Part shown: in pieces, positions 1 to 10,439 of the stretch | Position numbering within the stretch: position 1 is the stretch's first letter | Layout: every line of letters begins with the position of its first letter | DNA from: Branchiostoma floridae | Taxonomy: Eukaryota > Chordata > Leptocardii > Amphioxiformes > Branchiostomatidae | Direction: 5' to 3' | Assembly: GCF_000003815.2 (NCBI RefSeq) | Contig: NC_049981.1 | Span: forward strand, 4,118,732 to 4,182,731 | Length of the DNA: 64,000 nt | The notes under the pieces: generated by a model | Database searches by the model: none | Told to the model about the DNA's origin: nothing | The model's input: only the letters and a program-made list of their open reading frames with translations | Program-made: the position numbers and the translations under genes

Positions 1-1255
1 GGTAAAATTGCCAATAGAGGTAAATAATTTCGAGGGTTGCCACTAAGAAAATTTGGTGGCGATTCATGGCCACCCAAAGACTTTGGCCTTCGCGCAAGTG
101 GGGAGGGGGGCTCTCTATTGAGGTTTTAGCCTTGTAAAGCGGGTGTGACTTATTTGCTCTTTTACGGATTTTTATCTTTTACCCTTTGTGTCTATACTTT
201 AAGCTGATGTTCCCACGATAAAGTCAAGTTTCATTCCAATACAATTTGGGACGCAGCGACGCTGCCAACATACCACAGTCACAGATCAAAGTAAGGTCTC
301 AACTTTGACAAATGACAACAGACATCATCCCATCTCCGAATTTATTATAATTGCATGGTCTATGGCAAATGTGATGAGATACAATATGTAGCTTTGTGAC
401 AATATGCAAGGGAGCAGTATCAAATAATATCGCCTGAAATGGTCTTATGACCCGTTCCAGCCTCGTTTTAGTGTATGACCCGGAAAATCCAAGATGGCCG
501 CCACATCTGGAAATGACTTTCTGCGTACATTCAAGTCTTAATGGGTTTTGCATTACTAGTATTTGAGCTCATGTAAAGTTTGAGGTCGAAGAAATAGTTT
601 TTATATTGGATAACCAGGTGGCATAAAGGTAGATCAAATCAAAAGACATTTTCACCGCTGCAAATAAATGTCGATACGTAACCCATACGAATTTGAATAT
701 ACATAAACAGTGTGAACGCCTTCTTATATGGCGTGCAGTTTTTACGTAGGCGTGAATGTGTGCTGCAGAAATAAATAACTCTTATTTCAGACATAATTCC
801 AACTAATGATATGATAATGTGCAATGAAAAAGAAACACAGTTCAACTGGAACTATGAAAGCTTCAAACCAAACATGACAGCGTCAATGAGAAAGATTAGG
901 CTGCTATTGTCGGTAAAACAGCACAATTGGCGACGTCACGTGTCACGTGATCTCGATGATAGGTTACTGAAACCTTCTGTGGGATATTTGAAACATTTCT
1001 AGCACAATTTTTAAGAATGTTTTTGAAGAAAATGTTAACTACATTAACAAACATGAATTTCCATGCTTTCACCAAACAAATTCATGACATGCTAAATACC
1101 TAATACTATAATGGAATGCTAAAAACGTAATAATGAATACTGAATATTAGTACTTTTAGAGTATTGAATGCCCTCATAAGTGTTCAGCCAAGTCTACTGT
1201 CAAAACTAAAAACATTTTCCTCTTATACCTCATTTAACATTCTTAGTACTAATCA

Positions 1256-1633
1256 TCACCACAAAACTCAGTAATCTTTAACAACAGTAAAAGTGCTTTT
1301 GCCCCCACAAAAAATATACATGTGCACAGTTTCACCACAAAACTCAGTAATCTTTAACAACAGTAAAAGTGCTTTTGCCCCCACAAAAAATATACATGTG
1401 CACAGTTTCACCACAAAACTCAGTAATCTTTAACAACAGTAAAAGTGCTTTTGCCCCCACAAAAAAGATACATGTGCACAGTTTCACCACAATACTCAGT
1501 AATCTTTAACAACATTAAACGTGCTTTTGCCCCCACAAAAAAGATACATGTGCACAGTTTCACCACAAAACCCAGTAATCTTTAACAACAGTAAAAGTGC
1601 TTTTGCCCCCACAAAAAATATACATGTGCACAA
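1256..1633. repeat. 76-bp minisatellite, 5 units
   Basis: Exact 76-bp steps (unit starts near 1261, 1337, 1413, 1489, 1565). Each unit contains ACTCAGTAATCTTTAACAAC, GCTTTTGCCCCCAC and the palindrome TGTGCACA. Some units differ by AAATATAC or AAAGATAC. Confidence 0.92.
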
Positions 1634-1653
1634 TTTCACCCAATACGAAGCAA

Positions 1654-2053
1654 TATCCACGTTGGTTTGATTATATGGATGACATCCAGGCGTGCATTAT
1701 TTCTCGGTCATTTCCGAAGAAAAAAGGTTTTCAACCATAGTTTAAATCGTGCAAAGTAGCTTCAAATGAGCCGTGGAATGCACAAAAATATCGGAAAAAA
1801 GCTACTGAAGTCATAGAATGCTATTGTCAATTCCAAGGTCAAAGAAGAAAGATGCGAAAGAATGAAAACGAGAATATATTGTTCGGCACACCATATTATG
1901 TGTGTTATATAATTTTTCAGCCTTTGTGACCATCAGCTTCTATTCCTATTGAAGGCAATGGGGGGGGGGGGGCTTTTCTTTATTTGTACGCTCGTGTCAG
2001 TTCGTGTCATCCTCCCAGAGGATGATATCTATATAATCAAATCAACGTGTCCC
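1654..2053. mobile_element. Diverged Harbinger-like TIR element next to GLTP (copy 1)
   Basis: Ends are imperfect inverted repeats of the family seen intact at 3791-4661 (TTGATTTGATTATATGGATG type). It begins about 50 nt beyond the GLTP stop and supplies the poly(A) signal. About 400 bp, no coding capacity. Confidence 0.65.
1979..1984 (-). terminator. Poly(A) signal AATAAA downstream of GLTP (copy 1)
   Basis: AATAAA on the minus strand about 120 nt past the GLTP stop, lying inside the Harbinger-like element at 1654-2053. The second GLTP copy has the same signal at 19529-19534. Confidence 0.45.
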
Positions 2054-2103
2054 AACGTACTAACATATTTCTAGACTTTTTTTTTGTTTTCTTTTTTGTT
2101 TTC

Positions 2104-2711
2104 TTATAGATTGTTAGCCGTATAAAAATCTTGCAGAGCTTTTGTCAGGATTCCAAGTTTATCCGCGTAGGTTTTTGCATCCCGAATCATCGCCTTTTCA
2201 TCGCCTGACGCCACTTTCATTACGAAGTCGTGGTAGTACGGAACCGCTTTCATTGCAAGAGAAAAGATACTTTGCACCATCCAACCGTGGTATTTCTTCA
2301 ATGATCTTTCATACGCAGCTTTTGCAACTTTAACCAGGTCAGTCTCACCTTCTGCGATCCCTGCCAAAAAATGTTGAGGGAACTCCAGAGCCCTTCTCAA
2401 CCACAAGAGGGCGTCAGTGGCCGAGTTTTTAGCCTTTGTAGTTTTCTCAGCCATTTCCTGTTTGACGATGTCTTGTAAAGTGGAGAAGCGGTCCGGGTCG
2501 GTGGAGTATTTCTTAGTCAACTTGAGGATGTTTCCGTTTATGTCCGATTTTACAGGTGCAAAAGCCGTTTCTCCGAGAAGATCAAAGAAAGGTACCATGC
2601 GACGGCAGGCATCTAGGAACGGCTTGGTAGGGATGTCACCGTTTCCTGTCAGTTTGACACCTTTAAAACCAGACAGTAACTTCTCAATTTCCGTTTGAAC
2701 ACCGCGAGTTT
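2104..2711 (-). CDS. Gene B terminal exon: complete GLTP domain
   Basis: A 608-nt exon entering in phase 1 after a CTCCCTACAG acceptor and ending in TAA at 2104-2106. About 200 residues, the normal length of a glycolipid transfer protein domain. Conserved features, with human GLTP equivalents: PFFDLLG; the sugar-contact set in SDINGNILK (Asp48, Asn52, Lys55); the stacking Trp96 in LLWLRRALEF; His140 in KKYHGWMVQ. All known glycolipid headgroup ligands are therefore present. The domain has no intron, whereas vertebrate GLTP is split, and an A-rich tract follows the stop. N-terminal boundary chosen from the splice acceptor, not from the Met inside the intron. Confidence 0.88.
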
Positions 2712-5700
2712 CTGTAGGGAGAAAGCAAAGAATACAATGCATTAAACTTTATTACCTTCGCCAGAATGGCAAGGTTATGCTTTGTGTCTTGTGTCTCTAT
2801 ATGTAGGTCAACACCATATAACTAGAGTACCTGTAGCATGGCATTTCTGATATTTCGTATTTAAGTAGCAGTTACAGAGACGAAAGTCCTGTTCGAAAAT
2901 GGTTCACCTGGCACTTTCCTCCGGCACTGGCACGAGAATTGTTCACCTGGGCATTTCCTCCGGCACTTGAAACGAGGCAAGTGTGTGTGGTCTGGTTTGT
3001 TTGCCGGAAAGACAGCATAACTCAAATTTTCNNNNNNNNNNNNNNNNNNNNNNNNNNNNNNNNNNNNNNNNNNNNNNNNNNNNNNNNNNNNNNNNNNNNN
3101 NNNNNNNNNNNNNNNNNNNNNNNNNNNNNNNNNNNNNNNNNNNNNNNNNNNNNNNNNNNNNNNNNNNNNNNNNNNNNNNNNNNNNNNNNNNNNNNNNNNN
3201 NNNNNNNNNNNNNNNNNNNNNNNNNNNNNNNNNNNNNNNNNNNNNNNNNNNNNNNNNNNNNNNNNNNNNNNNNNNNNNNNNNNNNNNNNNNNNNNNNNNN
3301 NNNNNNNNNNNNNNNNNNNNNNNNNNNNNNNNNNNNNNNNNNNNNNNNNNNNNNNNNNNNNNNNNNNNNNNNNNNNNNNNNNNNNNNNNNNNNNNNNNNN
3401 NNNNNNNNNNNNNNNNNNNNNNNNNNNNNNNNNNNNNNNNNNNNNNNNNNNNNNNNNNNNNNNNNNNNNNNNNNNNNNNNNNNNNNNNNNNNNNNNNNNN
3501 NNNNNNNNNNNNNNNNGTGGGGATCGATTAATCTCCTCGCAGCTTTTTTCACCAGGAATAAGACAGTATCATAAGCTGGGGAAGGAGTTTAGCCGGCAGA
3601 GGAGTAAATTGTCCACGCGAAGTTCAATTTACTCCTTTTCCAGCTAAACTCCTTCCCCAGCTTATGATACTGTCTTATGCCACGCAACATCTGCTTGGAG
3701 ATTAGGGATAGGTCCCAAGGGTCTGGAGTCTGGAGCGGCTGCCATTCGGCGCTAGCTTAGATGACCTCAATACTGCAGTATTAGTAGTAAGGCCATGTTG
3801 ATTTGATTATATGGATGACATCCGCGCTCGCACCAATTTTCGGCCGTTTCCAACAAAAAAAAAGTTTTCGACCACACAATAAATTGTGCAAAGCAGCTGT
3901 AAAATGAGCACAAATATTCCGTAAATAGAAAAAAAAGTATCAGAAAACAGATAAGTAAAGCCATAGAATGCCAAAATAAATCTAAAGTCAAAGAATAAGA
4001 TGTGAAAGGACAGAAAGAAAAATTCTATTGTTGGTAGAAGGAGGTACCTGCACAGAAAATTCAGGTATAGGTCCCGTTCAGGTCCAGAGGATCATTTCCA
4101 GGTCCGGACCTGAACCTGGACCTGATTGTCTGTGGAAACTTGAGAACTGGCAATACTCAAAACAATTTTGGTCAATTTTGCCACAAAGAAATCTGTTTGG
4201 TGGATTATTGGACTCCCACTGGCATTTTAAAATCCCATCTCCATGTAATAAAGGCTTACTGTCTCTGTACCTTTGACTGTAGAAACTTGGTACAATTGAC
4301 TATAAACTCTACTTGACTTCACTCTTGTTGTCTTCCTGGCCCCCCGGTAAGACCCCAAATGCCTGCCGACATAGTGTGTCCATTTTGTAATTGGCGAAAC
4401 CTGTTCCTCTAATTTTTTTCCAGGTCTGTTTTTTTCGGATTGGTCCAAGAAGAAAAAAATGTTTTGCAGCCGTAAGATGTACTGGACCCTACACCATACT
4501 ACTGTATGTGTTTTTAGTCCTATGTTCAACCTTCCTGGCCACTTTGATTTCATACTGAAGGCAACTTTTTCTTTTGGCCAAACTTTTTTTTTTATTCGCT
4601 CGCTCGCATCTGTTTTGGAGTTCCCAGAGGATGTCATCCATATAATCAAATCAACATGGCCTAATTGACCCAGGTGCGGCCATGCATAGGACCATGCGTA
4701 GGTTTTGATCCACTCACATGAGGAAGAATCCATACTCTTTTCGATAAGTGTGGTTAGTGTATTAATGCAATAATGTGAAAGATGGAATATTGAATGACAG
4801 AAATAAATTAAATGGAAACGTAAGAATGCTAGTGAATAATTGGTTTCTTGCGTCGAATTTTTTTCCATTCAATATTCGATTTTACAGTTCCTACCACATG
4901 GCCACTGATATGCATTCTACCATTCTACCAGAACGTAAACATGTACCAACCTAACTCAAGCAGTTCCCGTAGACTGCGCAGCTTGTTGTTCAGCATCTCC
5001 AGTTCATCTGCAGTCCGGAACGCAGAGTCGTCATCAGAGAAAGACATGTCATCGGCCCACTGCTCTTCGCGAGTATCTGTAGAAATAAAGAATAAAGGAA
5101 TTTTCTAATAAAGATGAACTGTAATTTCTACTTTTTTGGGAAGTAAGGCTTTATTTAAAATGACTTACACAAATACAGATGAAATTCCAACTTAAGGTCT
5201 CATTGATGAGTTTCTTCTTCCCATAGACTTCTAGGTTATAATTCGTGTTTTACATGGTCGCCTTTATAATGAAGCTACATGAAATGTCAGCATGATTTTT
5301 CATTCTCTGTTGAGAAAATTTACTCTATATAATAGAAAAAATTGCCAATGACTAGAATCAATAGGTTTGTTGTTAATATCAATTACAAGCTACAATGAGT
5401 CAATCCCAGCAAAAGGCACTTTTTCCTTGCTAGCGTACAACCGCACCACTCAGAACCCAGGACTGTGTACCTCCGACCTAGCGCACGGCTATCAAACTTT
5501 ACCTGCTGATTTCTTCAGTTACAAGCAAGCTTTCACCAATCTAACTTTTGATATCAGTTCGGCTGGCCAAAAGCAAATTTCTCACCGCTAAAAACATGCG
5601 TCCATGCAGCCGTTCAGTTTTTGGCTCGGATCTATTTTAGGATACCCACTCACGGAGTAATACATCAATGAGACCTTAACCGGTACCCATCCCTAGTCCC

Positions 5701-8051
5701 AAGTCCTTGCTAGTCCCAACTAATTAAAGCCTGCACGCCTCGGTGAGGCAAGCAGATTTACAAGGACGTGCAGTTAACATGACAGTGTGTGCAGAACAAA
5801 GGGTGTGATATTACCTATGATGTTAGATGAGGCAGAAGCAACCAGAAAATGACCTGTGGATGAAATGTAAGGGCATGTGAGTAGTTACATCATAAACATT
5901 ATTATGTACATCTCTATGTCTATGCTACCTATATGGAATAGTTAGAATACTTTTTGAATGCCGTCTGATATATCTCCATCTCAAATGCACCTCAAAAGTT
6001 TGGAGCATGACCAAAAACATCCGTGACGGCCACAATACACGAATATCTGGAATGCAGTGAGATTTTTATAGAATGCACTAAAATTCCCGAAAATATACAA
6101 AGGTTTTTCATTCAGGTGGCATTCCGGGCACGTTCTGATCTGATCAAGGGGCTTTACAAAGGCAGTAATATCATCAATCATTTCAGTCAATGTTCTAATA
6201 CAAAAATCTGCATTCTGATTACATACTCTTAATTTTGAGCCTAAAGACTAATAGTCAGGGAACAAACAGATACGTTAGCGCAAAAAATGCAAACAAAAAC
6301 TGCAAAATGTTAAGTCCATTAAGACAAGAGTACACTTTGAAGTTCATATTAGATGAAGGTTTGCTCATTTGAAAACGGTAGTCTTTTTGAAGCCAAGAAT
6401 GCACCAGAGTCATTAAAGAAATTAGCATGTAACAAAGCTCTCATGACCGCAGGGTAATGTATTCTGCACTGACACTCGAACAAAGGAGCTGCCACCCCAA
6501 ACTACCTGTCCCAGGGAGGAACAACAACTGAGCGTACGGTAGAAAGGTTACAAAATGGACAGTGAAGAAACTCGGGTTTCCCGGGAGCTGCCCATCGGGT
6601 CATCGAAGTAACGCCGGCGGATCGCTGGTTGGCATCGTTTATGGTTGTGACTAGGGCGGTATCTGATCGCCTTCGCGCCCACAACTTTCGTTCTTGATCA
6701 ATGAAAACATTCTTGGCAAATGCTTTCGCAGTGGTTCGTCTTGCGGCGATCCATGAATTTCACCTCTCCCGCCGCAATACGAATGCCCCCGTCCGTCCCT
6801 CTTGATCATTACCTCACGTTCCGAAAACCAACGAAATAGAACCGAGGTCCTATTCCATTATTCCATGCACCACTATTCAGGCGCCAGGCCTGCTTTGAAC
6901 ACTCTAATTTTTTCAAAGTAAACGCTTCGGCACCGCGAGGCACTCAGTTAAGAGCACCAAGGAGAATCCGGCGGGGAGGGCCGGGACGAGCAGTGACACG
7001 CCTCGCGGCGGACCGCAATTAAGCCCCGGTCCCAAGATGCAACTACATGAACTATGAGCTTTTTAACCGCAACAACTTTGATATACGCTATTGGAGCTGG
7101 AATTACCGCGGCTGCTGGCACCAAACTTGCACTAGATTTGTGACACTTTTATATGTATATATCCTGACTTATTGTGACCTGTACTTAGCTCGGTTGGGCA
7201 AAATTGTACAATAAAGGTCTTCATTCATTCATTCATTAAAACCCCAAACATGACGTAAGTAAGATAGTCGCTGTTTTTGTTATAATTTTGTCATGATGGA
7301 ACTGCGGTCTTGAATGAACAAATAATGTTGCGTGTACTGTCAGAAATATTCCATAAAACAGGTCAACAGACAACAGAGTCCCAATGGCAGACGTACCTCC
7401 GAAGACATTCACCTCACAGTACTGCACGTTGAATACTGTTCGACATTTCTCCAACTTCAATGCAACTCAACAATTTTGAGCATGACAAAAACATTTAAGA
7501 ATGGGCAGAAATATCTAGAACACAGTAAGAAGTGCTAGAATGCACTTTGAATACCCAGCAATGTACAAAAAATAGTCATTCTGACGGCATTCCGGCTGAT
7601 TCCGCTTCTCGTGTGAAGGGCCCTCCATTTCGGAGACTAGTCTAACTACTAAAGAGGGGCTTTTCAAATCCTGTCAAAACCACTTTTGGATTTCAATTTT
7701 GCGCGTTTTTGTTTAGTATCTTATCGTCATAACCACGTTTCTCCCGGTAAGGTATTGCTGTATAAAGTGTCAAGTTCAAATTAGAGACTTCTCCAATCTC
7801 CTAAAGTTTGAACACCACGCCCAAATCCTAGTACTTACTGAGACAGGCCGATGTGACGCGTTACATTTTCTAAAACCACCGATGATCCTTCTCAACATTT
7901 ATATTACTTAGTATATCAATTGATAACTTGGTCCCTTTTTCAGCACAAAGGGAAAAGGGGACAATTTTTATTTTATAACACAACAATAAAAAGGGATGAA
8001 AAACTGCTTACCCAACAGAAGAAGAGTGACAATTTGCAGTCCGCCCACCAT
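2104..8051 (-). CDS. Gene B: predicted secreted GLTP-domain protein
   Basis: Predicted from a leader exon (8012-8051), an acidic exon (4951-5076) and the GLTP exon (2104-2711). The three join in phase 1 and total 774 nt (257 residues plus stop). A 39-nt phase 1-1 candidate micro-exon at 5815-5853 would add 13 residues without breaking the frame. GLTP proteins move glycosphingolipids between membranes and are normally cytosolic, so a signal peptide would be unusual. The weak points are the GTTGGT donor of the acidic exon, which otherwise reads on to a nearby stop, and the 2.9-kb first intron. The gene structure needs transcript support; the GLTP domain itself is secure. Confidence 0.5.
3032..3516. 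other. Assembly gap (485 N)
   Basis: Run of N. In copy 2 the equivalent site is continuous, so the missing DNA lies within sequence inserted into copy 1. Confidence 0.99.
3561..3675. mobile_element. 115-bp palindromic MITE
   Basis: Two arms of about 50 bp separated by a short loop. The outer part (AGACAGTATCATAAGC through GGAGTTTAGC) is a perfect inverted repeat. TA occurs on both sides, as expected for a Tc1/mariner-type insertion. Confidence 0.75.
3791..4661. mobile_element. Harbinger-like MITE, 871 bp, TAA target duplication
   Basis: Perfect terminal inverted repeats of about 33 bp beginning GGCCATGTTGATTTGATT, flanked by TAA at 3788-3790 and 4662-4664. The 3-bp TAA duplication fits PIF/Harbinger elements. 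No transposase visible. The long minus-strand open frame across it (4227-4868) shows no family features. Confidence 0.82.
4951..5076 (-). CDS. Gene B exon: acidic SDDD exon
   Basis: A 126-nt phase 1-1 exon after a TTTCTACAG acceptor. It reads TREEQWADDMSFSDDDSAF, then LEMLNNKLRSLRELLEL. Acidic head and Leu-repeat tail match gene A exon 38. The donor GTTGGT is non-consensus at +3/+4 but correct at +5/+6. If the donor is skipped, translation stops after GWYMFTFW. Confidence 0.62.
5815..5853 (-). CDS. Candidate gene B micro-exon
   Basis: A 39-nt stretch bounded by CACAG and GTAATA on the minus strand, phase 1-1, reading HFLVASASSNII. It would extend the hydrophobic leader. Only symmetry and splice words support it; no paralog was seen. 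Confidence 0.25.
   Translation of the reverse strand, partial: VIFWLLLPHLTS
5981..6240. repeat. Dispersed repeat, GGCATTCC family
   Basis: Similar sequence at 7420-7640 and, inverted, at 36560-36790 and 41270-41370 (shared TTTGAGCATGAC, ATATCTGGAATGCAGTGAG, GGCATTCC). Unclassified. The long frames on both strands here are not coding. Confidence 0.5.
6566..7132 (-). pseudogene. 18S rRNA fragment (partial, antisense)
   Basis: The minus strand reads GTGCCAGCAGCCGCGG, then TAATTCCAGCTCCAATAGCG, continuing through CAAGAACGAAAGTT, GATCAGATACCGCCC and CATAAACGATGCCAAC. This is the central part of the small-subunit rRNA, about 567 bp. Small changes (CTCATAGTTCATG for CTCGTAG, GTGGGCGCGAAGG for the usual GGAGGTTCGAAGA) and the lack of both ends show a dead fragment rather than an rDNA unit. 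Confidence 0.92.
7133..7238 (+). mobile_element. LINE 3' tail with ATTC repeats
   Basis: Ends ...GGTTGGGCAAAATTGTACAA, then TAAAGGTCTTC and (ATTC)n. A short 3'-terminal microsatellite of this kind is typical of CR1/L2-type non-LTR retrotransposons. It directly abuts the 18S fragment. Confidence 0.55.
8012..8051 (-). CDS. Gene B exon 1: signal peptide
   Basis: Minus-strand ATG at 8051 starts MVGGLQIVTLLLLG, with a GTAAGC donor leaving phase 1. Clearly paralogous to gene A exon 1: the surrounding CTCAAGATGG(C/T)GGGCGG and CTTCTTCTGTTGG are shared. A TATA box stands about 50 nt upstream. Confidence 0.62.
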
Positions 8052-8098
8052 CTTGAGCAGTTTCGGAGTGAATGACCATTCAGTTTTGGGTCCTAGTG

Positions 8099-8106
8099 TT
8101 TATAAA
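8099..8106 (-). promoter_or_regulatory. TATA box upstream of gene B exon 1
   Basis: TTTATAAA on the minus strand, about 48 nt upstream of the ATG at 8051. This leaves room for a start site around 25-30 nt downstream and a short 5' UTR. Confidence 0.5.
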
Positions 8107-8109
8107 GTC

Positions 8110-9190
8110 ACCATGGATTGTCTATTAATTGCAAATGCTGTCTGTTGAAGGGAGGGGTACCTCATTAGCATAAAAGATGTGATAATTATGGTGATGACTA
8201 ACTCCCCTCCCGGCAATGTAAAGGGGTAATTTTTACGCCCTCACGGCGTCACCAAATCAGGTACATTCTTAAACTCCCTTTATATCAAAGTATCGCCATT
8301 GTAGCAACATATTTTGATCTCTAAAATAGTTAACTTGCGTCTCGTCTTGTTTGGGCCCCTATAAACTGAACATATAATAGTGGCGCGCACACACAACTTA
8401 CGATTTACTATAAAGGTAGTTGAGACCAAGGTTGAGCAAGGAGTTTTTATCATTGGGTTGAGACACACACAACACGACATAAAATGACAACCGTGTATTT
8501 CTTGCACTTTATTTTGTAAGGCTTTAGAAGAATTGTGACAATGTAAAACTATGGCTTCTTCACGGCGCTGGGTACGAGCGTGTGCGTCTTAAGTGGGGGA
8601 ATCTACTTTCTATGTAATCAAAATAGAGTAGTTTACATGTATATCATGATCAACAGTAAAGTGCACTTCATCTTTTACCATGTTATGCCGGGTATTCATT
8701 TTTGTTTTCAACTTTTGCCATCTGGTCGATTCCAATGGAAACCAGGTTTGTTAGCATGTTACTGCTGGCACCAAGCCCCAGGCGGTGGGCGGGGCTTAAC
8801 TCCGTGTGTGTATGAAATGAGATCCCTTCTTCCACCATCTGCGGTGCTTTGTGTGAAGCAAGGACGTTATACAACGGATAAATATGTGGTAATGTGTTTC
8901 ACGGATAGTCATTATATTATTTCCTTCCTCTCTTACTCTGCATTCTGAAGAAAACGAATTATGGATTATAGATGAAGATTATAGATATCGCCACCTGTTG
9001 AAAATTGAAATTGAAAATGATGTCTTGTCAGGTCAAACTCATAAATATTTTTGTTGAGTTGCGTTTGACACTACATAACCACACAGGCAGGTGCACACAG
9101 GACAGTACCAAACCCTGCCTGCCACATAGAAAATATCTTTGGTGGTGACCTTTTCCCCACCTTTGCAACGTTGAAGATTCAAACTGAAGT
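8110..9190. other. Upstream region of gene B, nothing recognised
   Basis: No exon pattern. Includes a 122-codon plus-strand frame at 8580-8948 with no recognisable features. Confidence 0.4.
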
Positions 9191-9197
9191 CATTTAA

Positions 9198-10145
9198 CCC
9201 TATTCAGACCGGGCTTTTTTGGTCATCCCTGGACCGGGGGGGGGGGGGCTTTTGAGGCCCTCCACTTCTAAGTCCTATAACTCTTGAACGACGTACCGTA
9301 AGGCCACCAAATTTTTAGGACATAATGTCGACGTAATATCTGACAGGTATGTGACGTTTGACGTTACGTTGACGAAAGATGACGTAATTATGACGTCATC
9401 AATTTGATTATATTGGCCAAACCCATGAAAAAAGGGTATTCTCAGAAAACTTCAAGTTATGCTTCAAAAATGTAACAACAAGTGCAGATAACATAATAAT
9501 TATATTTGTTACGCCTTGCGTTGTCAATAGCAACATCAATGACGTCAATATGACGTCATAAAATGACGTCATGCACATCTAAGATACGAGTTGGGCTCCG
9601 CCATATTATATCCACCACCGTGAATTTTTTGAAATACTTTTTTTGCAACAAATAATCACAAAGGGCAATGAGAATAGACTAAATTCATTCATTTAGATGG
9701 TTTTTGATGAAAAAATACCAGGTAGTTACAAATTTTAAGGGAAAATTAGCGTGTTATTCTTGATCTGGCCATTCGGTCCGCCATCTTGGATTTTGGGCTG
9801 ATGACGTCATCAAATTAGCATAATTTATGCATATATAATTATAAAAGATATGCTAAATAATATAACATTTTATTTATGTAATAAAATCGCAGTAATATAG
9901 CAAATAAATGTGAAAAATACATTGTTAGAACCAAAAATAGTGATTTATGGCAAAACTGCCTGTCAACAAACGGTTGCCATGGCAACAAGAAAAAATGGAA
10001 AATTTGTCAAACTTCGTAGAATTGTTGCCAACAATATTTCAGGAAAACTCACCAAATTTGGTGGCTCTAGCGTAAGCCGCTCTGGCGTTATAGGACATCG
10101 AAGTTAGCGCGGGCCTCAAAAGCCCCCCCCCCGGTCTGAATAGGG
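9198..10145. mobile_element. piggyBac-like MITE, 948 bp, TTAA target site
   Basis: TIRs CCCTATTCAGACCGG at the left and CCGGTCTGAATAGGG at the right, flanked by TTAA at 9194-9197 and 10146-10149. TTAA and CCC ends are the piggyBac hallmark. Interior has several TGACGTCAT-type palindromes (about 9397, 9541, 9553, 9565, 9801). No transposase frame. Confidence 0.85.
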
Positions 10146-10180
10146 TTAATTGTGCGTTCAGCACAACTACTCAGTAATAC

Positions 10181-10219
10181 CCAACAGAAGAAGAGCGAGA
10201 AAAGGTGCCCGCCCGCCAT
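10181..10219 (-). pseudogene. Third leader-exon paralog, frame-shifted
   Basis: Minus-strand ATG at 10219 with MAGG start, homologous to gene A exon 1 including the upstream region. It is 4 nt shorter than gene A exon 1, reads HLFSLFFCW instead of the Leu core, and reaches a weak donor (GTATTA) in phase 0 rather than phase 1. It would not join the downstream phase-1 exons in frame. Probably a decayed start, or an alternative untranslated first exon. Confidence 0.5.
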
Positions 10220-10439
10220 TTTGAGCAGGCTCGGAGTAATTATAAATGACCAGTTCTCAACCCCGGTGCCTCAGATGTCGCCTCGGGCTGTTAATTGGAT
10301 AGAAAAGTTGTCTGACCACTTTTTAATCACAGATCATCAAAGATGGCCTCCGCATATTCAATTTTTCTTCATGTCAGCAAACAAGAAACTTCTAGAGCTC
10401 TTTCCCCAGAGACTGAGAATAAGATCAAATAATGTTTGT

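Noticed and set aside
1256-1633. Regular repeat array considered as CRISPR
   Set aside because: Units are contiguous with no unique spacers, and the genome is eukaryotic.
2142-2698. Plus-strand frames opposite the GLTP exon
   Set aside because: Shadows of the minus-strand coding exon; the same holds for 19692-20248.
2939-3574. Long open frames across the N run
   Set aside because: They are open only because N codons are not stops.
4227-4868. 213-codon minus-strand frame
   Set aside because: Lies mostly in the Harbinger-like MITE, crosses its end, and shows no protein features.
6566-7132. Functional rRNA gene
   Set aside because: Only the middle third of 18S, with indels and no neighbouring rDNA.
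7236-7538. Overlapping small frames on both strands
   Set aside because: Part of a dispersed repeat also present at 6.0 kb and, inverted, at 36.6 and 41.3 kb.
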